DNA of 64,000 nt from Weissella cibaria KACC 11862. Its GTDB lineage: Bacteria; Bacillota; Bacilli; Lactobacillales; Lactobacillaceae. The notes below the pieces were generated by a model. It saw only the letters and a program-made list of their open reading frames with translations. It made no database searches and was not told where the DNA came from. The stretch is from NCBI RefSeq assembly GCF_000193635.1, contig NZ_AEKT01000023.1, forward strand, positions 59,860 to 123,859, written 5' to 3'. Positions 53,472-61,011 of the stretch are shown here, piece by piece. Made by a program: the position numbers and the translations under genes. Every line of letters begins with the position of its first letter. The stretch's first letter is position 1.

Positions 53472-53654
53472 TTAAAAACGAGCGCCGTGTGAGTGAGCAG
53501 CCTTACGAGCAGCCTTGCGTTCTGTCTCTTCGAACTTAGCTTCCTCTTCTTCCAAAGGCTTTACAGCAACCTTGTGGAAAGTCAAAGCAGCGGCTGCAGC
53601 AGTGGCTAACGTACCGGCAACACCAGTCAAAATCCCCAAACCAAACTTCTTCAT
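53472..53654 (-). CDS. DUF3042 family small membrane protein
   Basis: 60-aa protein on the minus strand. A glycine-rich N-terminal helix (FGLGILTGVAGTLATAAAAA) is followed by a charged Glu/Lys-rich tail ending AHSHGARF. This matches the DUF3042 family of Lactobacillales, function unknown, usually near miaA and glpQ as here. SD ggagg upstream of the ATG. Confidence 0.88.
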   Translation of the reverse strand: MKKFGLGILTGVAGTLATAAAAALTFHKVAVKPLEEEEAKFEETERKAARKAAHSHGARF

Positions 53655-53729
53655 GATGTGGTTCCTCCATTTATTTGTTAAGATAAGTTTAACATATTTA
53701 ACAAGAATTAAACTACTGAGGTTCGTGAA

Positions 53730-54341
53730 ATGTCTGTAAACAAAACATTAATTATTGCACACCGTGGCACATATCGCGACCGAGGTGACGAAAATACGCT
53801 AATTGCCTTTCAACGGGCGATTGCAGCGGGCGTTGACGGCCTTGAAGTTGATGTCCAATTGTATGGTAATCGGTTAATTTTAAAACATGATCAGGATGGC
53901 GTGGTGCCGGCGGATGTTGCAACATTTGGCGATTTTTTGGCGTTGATTGCAACAACGCAGTATCAAGGGTTATTACTAATTGAGTTAAAGGGCCGGGTCG
54001 GCGCGGAACAACTGTATCGCGAGTTGCAGGCAAAACAATTACCGAATGCCGTGATGTTGCAGTCATTTCAAGAGTTGCCCTTGCGAAAGTGGCGCCGCTT
54101 AGATGCGAACGTACCGATTGGTTATTTGCGGCATGTGCCGAATATGGTGAGCTGGCGTTTGTGGCGTGATGGAATCATTCAGCAAGTTAACCTGGATTAT
54201 CGTTATTGGTACCTCGCCTGGTTAAGGCCATTCGGTGTGAAGACCTATTGGTGGACCCCAAATACGCGGGGGTGGACAACATTACTCCGGATGTTAAGCG
54301 TACGCGGTATCATTACAGATATTGCATCAAAAATTTTATAG
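53730..54341 (+). CDS. Glycerophosphodiester phosphodiesterase family protein
   Basis: 203-aa GDPD-family TIM-barrel enzyme without signal peptide. Motifs: IIAHRGTYRDRGDENT (His-Arg and Glu-Asn), GVDGLEVDVQL (Glu-x-Asp) and LKHDQD (His-Asp). It should release glycerol-3-phosphate from deacylated lipids in the cytoplasm. The catalytic set is complete, but the protein is at the short end for the family. miaA follows in 14 bases, so the two form an operon. Confidence 0.88.
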   Translation: MSVNKTLIIAHRGTYRDRGDENTLIAFQRAIAAGVDGLEVDVQLYGNRLILKHDQDGVVPADVATFGDFLALIATTQYQGLLLIELKGRVGAEQLYRELQAKQLPNAVMLQSFQELPLRKWRRLDANVPIGYLRHVPNMVSWRLWRDGIIQQVNLDYRYWYLAWLRPFGVKTYWWTPNTRGWTTLLRMLSVRGIITDIASKIL

Positions 54342-54355
54342 GTGAATGAGTAAAA

Positions 54356-55279
54356 ATGGATAAATTAATTGTCATTGTTGGGCCGACCGCGGTTGGTAAA
54401 ACCGCATTATCTTTGGCATTGGCCCAGGCTATTGATGGTGAAATTGTATCGGGTGACTCGATGCAAATTTATCGACAGCTAAACATCGGGACGGCGAAGG
54501 CCACGCCGACGGAACAGGCGCAAGCACCGCATCATATGATCGACATCGCTGAGCCAACTGAAACGTATTCGGCGGCCCGTTTTGTGCAGGAAGCCCAGCA
54601 AGCGATTGCTGAGATTTCGGCCCGTGGCAAGGTGCCAATTTTGGTTGGTGGCACCGGCTTTTATGTGCAAGCCTTGTTGGGCGATAAGCCGTTAGCTGCG
54701 GTTGATGATATTCAAGATGATGCGTTTACGGAGAAATGGACGCAAATTGCCCACGACGAGGGGGAAGGGGTATTGCGTGATGCTTTGCGCAAGGTGGACG
54801 CGGTGAGTGAGGCGCGGATTTTACCTGGTCAAATTCGCCGATTAGTGCGTGCTTTACTGGTGAGTGATCATACCGGCAAGCCTTTCTCTGAACAAAAGCC
54901 AGAACCGCGACGACTGTATGATGCCTTTATTATCGGCCTAACAACTGATCGGCAAGTGTTATATGAACGCATTAATCAACGTGTCGACGCCATGATGACG
55001 CAAGGCATTTTGGCAGAAGCAGAAATTGCGATGGCTTTACCAGCAGATAGCACAGCTCGAAAGGCGATTGGCTACAAGGAACTGTTTGGCTATTTAACTG
55101 GTGATGAATCATTAGAACAAGCAACAGAAACCTTAAAACAGGCATCACGACGGTACGCAAAACGGCAGATGACGTGGTTCAATAATCAGTTTACAGACAT
55201 TCATTGGTTTGATTTAGTACAGCAACCGTCTGAAATAACTGACATCAAAGAAGCGGTAAAACGGTTCATGTCAGAATAG
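54356..55279 (+). CDS. miaA: tRNA dimethylallyltransferase
   Basis: 307-aa enzyme adding the dimethylallyl group to A37 of tRNAs that read UNN codons. P-loop GPTAVGKTALS at 9-19, DSMQIYRQLNIGTAK near 36, and GGTGFYVQALL near 100. Standard length. The stop codon lies inside the GlnR operator of the glnRA promoter. miaA-glnR-glnA is a conserved Firmicutes order. Confidence 0.96.
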   Translation: MDKLIVIVGPTAVGKTALSLALAQAIDGEIVSGDSMQIYRQLNIGTAKATPTEQAQAPHHMIDIAEPTETYSAARFVQEAQQAIAEISARGKVPILVGGTGFYVQALLGDKPLAAVDDIQDDAFTEKWTQIAHDEGEGVLRDALRKVDAVSEARILPGQIRRLVRALLVSDHTGKPFSEQKPEPRRLYDAFIIGLTTDRQVLYERINQRVDAMMTQGILAEAEIAMALPADSTARKAIGYKELFGYLTGDESLEQATETLKQASRRYAKRQMTWFNNQFTDIHWFDLVQQPSEITDIKEAVKRFMSE

Positions 55280-55308
55280 CTGACATGATTAAAAACTTCA
55301 CATATAAT
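55269..55308 (+). promoter_or_regulatory. glnRA promoter with GlnR operator
   Basis: TGTCA-GAATAGC-TGACA (55269-55285) is a perfect GlnR/TnrA box (TGTNA-N7-TNACA). Its right half contains the -35 CTGACA (55280-55285); 17 bases later comes TATAAT (55303-55308). GlnR binding would shut off its own operon when nitrogen is plentiful. The box overlaps the end of miaA. Confidence 0.9.
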
Positions 55309-55344
55309 CGGTGGTAACATGCTAAGCATAGGGGGTCAGAACGT

Positions 55345-55695
55345 ATGGGTGGACGAGAACTTCGTCGCGATTTGGCGGTATTGCCAATGAGCGTCGTACG
55401 TGAACTGACTGACTTATCTGATCGACAAATTCGTTATTATGATCAGCAAGGTTTAATTACGCCACAACGGGGGGCTGGTAAACAACGTCGTTTTTCATTA
55501 AATGATGTAGACCGGTTAATTGAAATCGCAGATTATTTGGATGCTGGGTATTCGGTGTCTGAAATTCATGAGGTTGATGCGAAGAAGCAACGCAAGTCAG
55601 CTGAAAAGCCTGAACCAAATGAAGAAAATCTACGACACATGTTGGCGGATGAGCTGCTGAAAATTGGACGGTTTAATGGTCAGCGTAAGTTTTGA
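55345..55695 (+). CDS. glnR: MerR family nitrogen regulator GlnR
   Basis: 116-aa MerR-type repressor. The winged HTH is at about 18-85 (DLSDRQIRYYDQQGLITPQRG, seen as LSDRQIRYYDQQGLI), ending in a short C-terminal tail that senses feedback-inhibited glutamine synthetase in Bacillus. Directly before glnA under the GlnR box. SD gggggtc is moderate. Confidence 0.94.
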   Translation: MGGRELRRDLAVLPMSVVRELTDLSDRQIRYYDQQGLITPQRGAGKQRRFSLNDVDRLIEIADYLDAGYSVSEIHEVDAKKQRKSAEKPEPNEENLRHMLADELLKIGRFNGQRKF

Positions 55696-55735
55696 CATTT
55701 CGTTTTAATTGCTAAGTTATCAAAAGGAGATCTAG

Positions 55736-57082
55736 ATGGTTCGCAAAGCATATACCAAGGATGATATTCGTCGCATGATTGCAGAAGAAAACGTAGAATT
55801 CTTGCGACTACAATTCTCAGACGTGTTCGGTACAATCAAGAATGTTGAAGTACCAGTTTCACAACTCGAGAAGGTGCTCGACAATAATTTGATGTTTGAT
55901 GGTTCTTCAATTGAAGGGTTTGTCCGTATTGAAGAGTCAGATATGTACCTATACCCAGACTTGTCAACGTTCATGATTTTCCCATGGGCGACTGACTTGC
56001 ACGGTGGTAAGGTTGCTCGCTTGATTGCTGATATTTACACGGCAGATCGCGAGCCATTTGCAGGTGATCCACGTAGCAATTTGAAGCGTGTCTTGCAGCA
56101 GATGACGGAAGATGGCTTTAAGTCATTTAATATTGGAACGGAACCAGAGTTCTTCTTGTTCAAGCTGGATGAACATGGTAACCCAACGATGAATTTGAAT
56201 GACAAGGGTGGTTACTTTGACCTAGCACCACTTGATCTTGGAGAAAACACACGTCGTGAAATCGTGTTGGAGATGGAGAAGATGGGCTTTGAAGTTGAAG
56301 CAGCCCACCACGAAGTTGCGCCAGGACAACACGAAGTCGACTTTAAGTATGCGGATGCACTTGATGCGGCTGACAACATTCAAACGTTTAAGTTGATTGT
56401 GAAGACGATTGCGCGTAAGCACGGTATGTATGCAACCTTTATGCCTAAGCCAATTTCAGGTATTAATGGTAATGGTATGCACACGAACATGTCTTTGTTT
56501 ACCGAGGATGGCAACGCCTTCTTTGATGAAGCGGGTGAGTTGCAATTGTCTAAGACGGCCTATAACTTCTTGGGTGGTATTTTGGATCACGCGGCCAACT
56601 TTACGGCCATTACAAATCCAACGGTTAACTCATTTAAGCGTTTGACGCCAGGCTTTGAAGCACCAGTTTACGTGGCTTGGTCAGGTTCAAACCGTTCACC
56701 AATGGTTCGTGTCCCAGCTTCACGTGGTAACTCAACACGTTTGGAATTGCGTTCCGTTGATCCAACTGCTAATCCATACTTGGCCTTTGCTGCTATTTTG
56801 GCAGCTGGCTTGGATGGTATTGAACGTGAATTGGAACCAACACACGCTGTTGACCGTAACATCTACTTGATGGATGAAGGTGAGCGCAAGCGTGCAGGTA
56901 TTACTGATTTGCCTGATACCTTGCTAGCAGCTGTGAACGACTTGGATGAGGATGAAACGATCAAGGCAGCCTTGGGTTCACACATGTCACGGACGTTTGT
57001 GGATGCAAAGCGTCTTGAGTATCAAGCTTACCGACAAGAAGTATCGCAATGGGAATTGGACACATATCTCGAGCAATACTAA
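55736..57082 (+). CDS. glnA: Glutamine synthetase type I
   Basis: 448-aa GSI enzyme, ATP-dependent amidation of glutamate. N-terminal beta-grasp ([18 protein letters not shown]) with the Glu/Arg used for feedback inhibition, latch [10 protein letters not shown], metal ligands in GTEPEFFLF and [15 protein letters not shown], and [14 protein letters not shown] with the glutamate-binding His. No adenylylation Tyr motif is obvious, consistent with GSI-alpha. Second gene of the glnR operon. Confidence 0.97.
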   Translation: MVRKAYTKDDIRRMIAEENVEFLRLQFSDVFGTIKNVEVPVSQLEKVLDNNLMFDGSSIEGFVRIEESDMYLYPDLSTFMIFPWATDLHGGKVARLIADIYTADREPFAGDPRSNLKRVLQQMTEDGFKSFNIGTEPEFFLFKLDEHGNPTMNLNDKGGYFDLAPLDLGENTRREIVLEMEKMGFEVEAAHHEVAPGQHEVDFKYADALDAADNIQTFKLIVKTIARKHGMYATFMPKPISGINGNGMHTNMSLFTEDGNAFFDEAGELQLSKTAYNFLGGILDHAANFTAITNPTVNSFKRLTPGFEAPVYVAWSGSNRSPMVRVPASRGNSTRLELRSVDPTANPYLAFAAILAAGLDGIERELEPTHAVDRNIYLMDEGERKRAGITDLPDTLLAAVNDLDEDETIKAALGSHMSRTFVDAKRLEYQAYRQEVSQWELDTYLEQY

Positions 57083-57106
57083 AATTTTCGTTAAATGTTC
57101 TAAAAA

Positions 57107-57139
57107 ACAACGCCGACCGGGGAAAGGTTGGCGTTTTTC
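57107..57139 (+). terminator. Terminator of glnRA
   Basis: CAACGCCGACC / GGTTGGCGTTTTT stem with T5. Confidence 0.85.
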
Positions 57140-57226
57140 TTTAAGGTTAGGTTGTATGATAGAACTATTAAGATGTTAGTGTTATGACATGAGTTTTAGG
57201 ACAACCACACACGAGGAGGGGTTGAG

Positions 57227-58099
57227 ATGGAGAACACGCCATACTTGAAGACGGACTTGCCGTCAAATCAATCCGTATTAAATGGAAAACTACAAGCAAA
57301 ATTAGACTACATCGGGGATATTCAGAACGCTGTTGCGACGAATGATGATCGCCGGGTGTATGAATTATTAGATAGCCAAAAGTACAACACGAAGATTCGA
57401 CAGACGCAAAATGCGGCCTCAAACCGTGCCTTGTCAGTCTTGGTGGATGATATGCAGGATGAATTGAGCCATCACTTGGGACAACAATTGATTCAGTATT
57501 TGTCAGAAAAATTCCCATTCTTTTATTACGAAGAAACGCAATTGGGTGTGTTCCAATTGTTCTTTGGAAATTGGTGGGATCGTCGTCATTTCGGTATTCT
57601 TGATCCATTAGCTGTGAACTTTATTTTCAATGATCAAGAGTATGAAAAGTTGGCACGCGCTGTTGAATTATCAGAGGCCGGCCAACGTTATAACGCACAA
57701 GTAATTGAAGATACTACACGAGCTAACGAGGCGTTGCAACAAATTGTGGCTGATCAAAATCAACGTGATGCCGAACGTGCCCAATTGATGGCTCAGCTGG
57801 CATCGAGCGAAGACCGTGGTGGTATTTTTGGTAATCGTTCACAAAATGAACAACGTGAAGTGTTGAAGGAACGTTTGGCACAATTGGATGCTGCGGACGA
57901 CAAGGCTAAAGAAGTGCCTGAGTTAATTGCAGCAAACAATGCGCAAATTTTGAATCTATCAAAGGAAGATACGATTTTGATTTACGAACAACGTGCCATC
58001 TCAGATACGTTTGGTTCATTCGCAAACTTCCAAGAAGCGGTTGCGTCATTGTACGAAACGTATGTGACGTATTTGGCTGATGCACAAGGAGGTAAGTAA
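57227..58099 (+). CDS. Unknown protein with coiled coil, first gene of a three-gene operon
   Basis: 290 aa, cytoplasmic (no signal or membrane segment). An N-terminal domain (1-135) contains aromatic-rich FPFFYYEETQLGVFQLFFGNWWDRR, seen here as PFFYYEE and FFGNWWDRR. A Gln/Glu/Arg-rich coiled coil follows (about 145-225). The C-terminal part is helical. I recognise no catalytic motif. SD cgaggagggg. The next gene starts 2 bases after the stop, so the operon is tightly coupled. It is probably restricted to Leuconostoc/Weissella-type bacteria, which is a guess. Confidence 0.8.
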   Translation: MENTPYLKTDLPSNQSVLNGKLQAKLDYIGDIQNAVATNDDRRVYELLDSQKYNTKIRQTQNAASNRALSVLVDDMQDELSHHLGQQLIQYLSEKFPFFYYEETQLGVFQLFFGNWWDRRHFGILDPLAVNFIFNDQEYEKLARAVELSEAGQRYNAQVIEDTTRANEALQQIVADQNQRDAERAQLMAQLASSEDRGGIFGNRSQNEQREVLKERLAQLDAADDKAKEVPELIAANNAQILNLSKEDTILIYEQRAISDTFGSFANFQEAVASLYETYVTYLADAQGGK

Positions 58100-58101
58100 T
58101 T

Positions 58102-59133
58102 ATGACAGAACACCTTCGTGAACGCGTAGTCGCATATGCTGACTTGTTGACAGATGACATTGGTCAAATTCAACAATTGTTGGCGCAAGTACGTGAATTG
58201 GCCGAATCACAAGAACCAGCGCGTGTGCACATGCTGGCCGAGCGTTTAACGGCAGCGCATCTTGATACGGACTGGGTCCTTGTGCCACGTCAATATAGTC
58301 CAGCAGATTGGTACATGTTGGCAATGGATCGGTTTATGAGTTTTGCCGGGATTCCAGCGTACGATATTTTGACGCCAGCCGAACGTGAAGAACTAACGTT
58401 GGTACCAACTGAATTGGAAGTGCCAGCAACATTTGAGTTCGTTGTGAATGACGATCCAAACGGTGGCGCCTTTTTCGTTGAACTTGGGACGAATGAACGT
58501 TTGTTCTACTGGTCATTAGAACGCAAGCAAATTTTGTTTAACGCCGATGCCATTACAAACTTGTTGGTTGAAAACTATCGTAAGAAGACGACCGCACCAC
58601 GCATTCGCACGGTGACGACATTATTAACTGAATTCGGCCGTTACATGGAACGCGAATTTGGTTACAAGGTCGATTACAACATTTTGGAGACCAAGGATGA
58701 TTTCTTGTATCCATTGGTTCAAACTGAAATGCCAGCTGGTATGTTGGATCGTTTGTTTGTGTTGTCAGCGGATTCAAACTACTTCTTGCAAAACATTCCA
58801 AATGGGGCCGGCTTAGTACTTGAACAGGGCGTTGAAGTGCGAATCTTCTATGCAAATGATGCCACGGCTATTGGGGCACAACGTTGGCACTTCCAAGTGA
58901 TCGATGGTCACGATGCTGTTTCATGGCTTGATATTTTGTTAGATTACGACTTCATTGGTGCTTGGTACTTGAAGGAGCGTCATTACTTGGCTGTCGAAAG
59001 CGATGAATTAGTTTTCGGTTTGCAAGGCAATCGTGCGTTGAAGAATTACGGGGCATCTGCACCAGTTAAGTCTGAGGCACCACAAGTGGAAGTGTTGCAA
59101 CCAAACACGACTGATGAGGAGCCGGAAGCATAA
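58102..59133 (+). CDS. Unknown protein, second gene of the operon
   Basis: 343 aa without signal peptide. Helical N-terminus, then a mixed domain with repeated FFVELGTNERLFYWSLERKQ-like strands (seen as FVELGTNERLFYW) and WHFQVIDGHDAVSWLD. The Pro/Glu-rich tail (VKSEAPQVEVLQPNTTDEEP) looks disordered. No known motif. Its SD (aggaggt) lies inside the previous gene and its stop overlaps the next start (ATAATG), so the three products are made together. Confidence 0.8.
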   Translation: MTEHLRERVVAYADLLTDDIGQIQQLLAQVRELAESQEPARVHMLAERLTAAHLDTDWVLVPRQYSPADWYMLAMDRFMSFAGIPAYDILTPAEREELTLVPTELEVPATFEFVVNDDPNGGAFFVELGTNERLFYWSLERKQILFNADAITNLLVENYRKKTTAPRIRTVTTLLTEFGRYMEREFGYKVDYNILETKDDFLYPLVQTEMPAGMLDRLFVLSADSNYFLQNIPNGAGLVLEQGVEVRIFYANDATAIGAQRWHFQVIDGHDAVSWLDILLDYDFIGAWYLKERHYLAVESDELVFGLQGNRALKNYGASAPVKSEAPQVEVLQPNTTDEEPEA

Positions 59134-59660
59134 TGGCACTGGATATTGCATTATATTTACGGCAAGCGCGCGACGCTTATCGGGTTGTGGCTTATGATTG
59201 GGAAAATCCAATTAGCCCAAAAGATGTCCTATTAAATGATTATTTAAATTTGGATATTACGCTAGGTACGCTGATGCGCCGGGTTGATGCGGTGAATGGG
59301 GATGTACCTCACGATGCTGTTGTGACCAGTGAAGCAACGATTGTTGATTTGTACGCTACGGCCTTGAGTCAATTTTTGTTGATCAGTTTAAAGCAACAGT
59401 GGACGCATTTGATGGTGTTGGAAGACGCTGATATTGAGAAGTTTGCTCGTTTTCCACAAATGCGGTTAGCCCATCAATTTATGGGCATTAAGACGATGCT
59501 ATTAAACAGTTATCATCAGAAGCGCCAAAGTGATTTCGCCCACGCTTGGCGGTCATTTATGAAATTGGGATTATTTGAATTGCATTTAACTGAGGAAGAA
59601 CTCGCAATCGCAATTTCTCATGTTTTGGATGCTTCTGACCTTGATTCACCAGCGTTTTAA
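59133..59660 (+). CDS. Unknown all-helical protein, third gene of the operon
   Basis: 175 aa, almost entirely predicted helix, with DVLLNDYLNLDITLGTLMRR, IVDLYATALSQFLLISLKQQW and HAWRSFMKLGLFELHLTEEEL segments. Spacing of acidic residues faintly recalls all-alpha NTP pyrophosphatases (MazG/dimeric dUTPase), but the EExxE motifs are not there, so I do not assign it. Start overlaps the preceding stop. A strong terminator follows. Confidence 0.78.
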   Translation: MALDIALYLRQARDAYRVVAYDWENPISPKDVLLNDYLNLDITLGTLMRRVDAVNGDVPHDAVVTSEATIVDLYATALSQFLLISLKQQWTHLMVLEDADIEKFARFPQMRLAHQFMGIKTMLLNSYHQKRQSDFAHAWRSFMKLGLFELHLTEEELAIAISHVLDASDLDSPAF

Positions 59661-59668
59661 CCGTACAA

Positions 59669-59706
59669 TAGATGAGGCGATAGTGAAATGTTGCCTCATC
59701 TATTTT
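59669..59706 (+). terminator. Terminator of the three-gene operon
   Basis: ATAGATGAGGC / GCCTCATCTAT stem with T-rich tail. Confidence 0.88.
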
Positions 59707-59710
59707 ATAT

Positions 59711-59784
59711 GCAGCTGTAGCACAACTGGATAGTGCACTCGGTTTCTACCCGAGCGGTTGTGGGTTCGAGTCCCACCAGCTGCA
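59711..59784 (+). tRNA. tRNA-Arg (anticodon TCT)
   Basis: Acceptor GCAGCTG / CAGCTGC with discriminator A, anticodon stem CTCGG / CCGAG, loop TTTCTAC giving TCT (reads AGA), and GGTTCGAGTCC in the T arm. CCA is not encoded. A single gene followed by a terminator. Confidence 0.93.
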
Positions 59785-59798
59785 CTTATGTTTTCGTT

Positions 59799-59837
59799 AA
59801 AATCCCTCACCAATTGTGGGGGATTTTATTGTTTTTG
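59799..59837 (+). terminator. Terminator after tRNA-Arg
   Basis: AAAATCCCTCAC / GTGGGGGATTTT stem with T-rich tail. Confidence 0.82.
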
Positions 59838-59857
59838 TTTTCCCATTGGTTTATAAT
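59829..59857 (+). promoter_or_regulatory. rplU promoter
   Basis: TTGTTT (59829-59834), 17 bases, TATAAT (59852-59857). Confidence 0.7.
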
Positions 59858-59865
59858 AACTTACG

Positions 59866-59987
59866 TTGTGTTTGTGGATCCCACAAACTGCAACCACTCG
59901 TGGTCTGTATTAAGTTGTTCCTCGGAACACGCGGACTCGGTGAGTCTAAGTTTTTTAGAAATAATATATATGGAGGTCTACAGACTC
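59866..59987 (+). ncRNA. Structured leader of rplU (L21 leader type)
   Basis: Successive hairpins: TTTGTGG-atc-CCACAAA (59871-59887), ACCAC-tc-GTGGT (59893-59904), GTTC-ctcg-GAAC (59917-59928), GACTC-ggt-GAGTC (59934-59946). GAGTCT (59942-59947) can alternatively pair with AGACTC next to the ATG, around the SD (ggagg, 59972-59976). It is consistent with the L21 leader class that controls ribosomal protein synthesis. The exact family is inferred from position. Confidence 0.6.
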
Positions 59988-60290
59988 ATGGCAGCATATG
60001 CAATCATTGAGAACGGTGGAAAGCAATACAAGGTTTCTGCCGGTGACGTAATTTACGTCGAGAAGATGGACGCCGCAGAGGGTGACAAGGTTGTCTTTGA
60101 CAAGGTTGTCTTCGCTGACGGCAAGATCGGTGCACCATACGTTGATGGTGTTACTGTATCAGGTACTGTTGAGAAGCAAGGTAAGGAAAAGAAGGTTGTT
60201 ACTTTCAAGTACAAGCCAAAGAAGCACTCACACAAGAAGCAAGGTCACCGTCAACCATACACTAAGGTTGTCATTGACTCTATTGCCTAA
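59988..60290 (+). CDS. rplU: 50S ribosomal protein L21
   Basis: 100-aa L21, starting [16 protein letters not shown], with [21 protein letters not shown] near the C-terminus (seen as [17 protein letters not shown]). Standard size. ATG 59988 follows ggagg by 11 bases; in-frame codons further upstream would run through the leader RNA and are rejected. rpmA follows in 27 bases with no prp (ysxB) gene between. Confidence 0.97.
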   Translation: MAAYAIIENGGKQYKVSAGDVIYVEKMDAAEGDKVVFDKVVFADGKIGAPYVDGVTVSGTVEKQGKEKKVVTFKYKPKKHSHKKQGHRQPYTKVVIDSIA

Positions 60291-60317
60291 GACATCGGAA
60301 AGAAGAGGATTTAAATC

Positions 60318-60629
60318 ATGCAATTGAATTTGAACAACTTGACGATGCTTGCCCACCACAAGGGAGGCGGATCTTCTGCCAACGGTCGTGACTCAGCAGG
60401 TCGTCGTCTAGGAACGAAGCGCGCTGATGGTCAAGACATCAAGGCTGGATCAATCATTTACCGTCAACGCGGTACGCACATCTACCCAGGTGTAAACGTT
60501 GGTCGTGGAAACGATGACACGTTGTACGCTTTGACTGATGGTGTCGTAAAGTTCGGTCGTTTGGGCCGTGACCGTCGCCAAGTATCAGTTGTTACTCGTG
60601 AAGAGTACAAGCAAATCATCGCTAAGTAA
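60318..60629 (+). CDS. rpmA: 50S ribosomal protein L27
   Basis: 103-aa L27. From residue 12 ([20 protein letters not shown]) it is a normal L27. The N-terminal extension reads [12 protein letters not shown]. In Firmicutes the extension usually carries an L-x-x-F-F-A type site that the Prp protease cuts, with prp lying between rplU and rpmA; here prp is absent and the site lacks the two Phe. ATG 60318 has a good SD (agaggat); an internal ATG at 60345 would give MLAHHKGG but has none. Confidence 0.96.
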   Translation: MQLNLNNLTMLAHHKGGGSSANGRDSAGRRLGTKRADGQDIKAGSIIYRQRGTHIYPGVNVGRGNDDTLYALTDGVVKFGRLGRDRRQVSVVTREEYKQIIAK

Positions 60630-60670
60630 TTTATTACTTAACTAAGATTTGAAATCAGTTTAATAGACTG

Positions 60671-60717
60671 TAAAAAGACAGCATTACGATTAAGTTCGTG
60701 ATGCTGTCTTTTTTTGT
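60671..60717 (+). terminator. Terminator of rplU-rpmA
   Basis: AAAAAGACAGCAT / ATGCTGTCTTTTT stem with T7. Confidence 0.9.
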
Positions 60718-61011
60718 GGTTGATTATTACGATTATGTTAATCATTTTTCGGGCATAGTCCATTCACAATATGTGAAACACAGCACAAGACGAATAGAGT
60801 CAAATCAATTAACGTATACGTTGAATATGATATCTGCATATCGTTTGTTATTCTCTTCATATTTGGTAAGCATTTAGTGGGTTTGTCTAAAAAAATAACC
60901 CATGATATAAATAATGGTGTTGAAAAGAAAACGCTTTCAAAAACGAAAGGCAGTCAACAAATAAGATTATCTACTAATTTATTTGAAATGATTTATGTTT
61001 AGGAGAATGAT
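60718..61011 (+). promoter_or_regulatory. GH3 gene promoter region
   Basis: Promoter TTGTCT (60883-60888), 17 bases, TATAAA (60906-60911). A near-palindrome TTCACAATATGTGAA lies at 60763-60777. No coding potential was seen. Confidence 0.7.
60926..60939 (+). promoter_or_regulatory. cre (CcpA) site of the GH3 gene
   Basis: AGAAAACGCTTTCA matches the cre consensus with one mismatch at the first base and lies just past the expected transcription start, a standard repressing position. Confidence 0.8.

Noticed and set aside
59133-59660. MazG-like or dimeric dUTPase assignment for the third gene of the unknown operon
   Set aside because: The helical pattern is suggestive, but the EExxE metal-binding motifs are missing.
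59733-59987. N-terminal extension of rplU reaching back into the tRNA-Arg gene
   Set aside because: The open frame is continuous by chance, but ATG 59988 with its SD gives the universal L21 start, and the upstream part is tRNA plus leader RNA.
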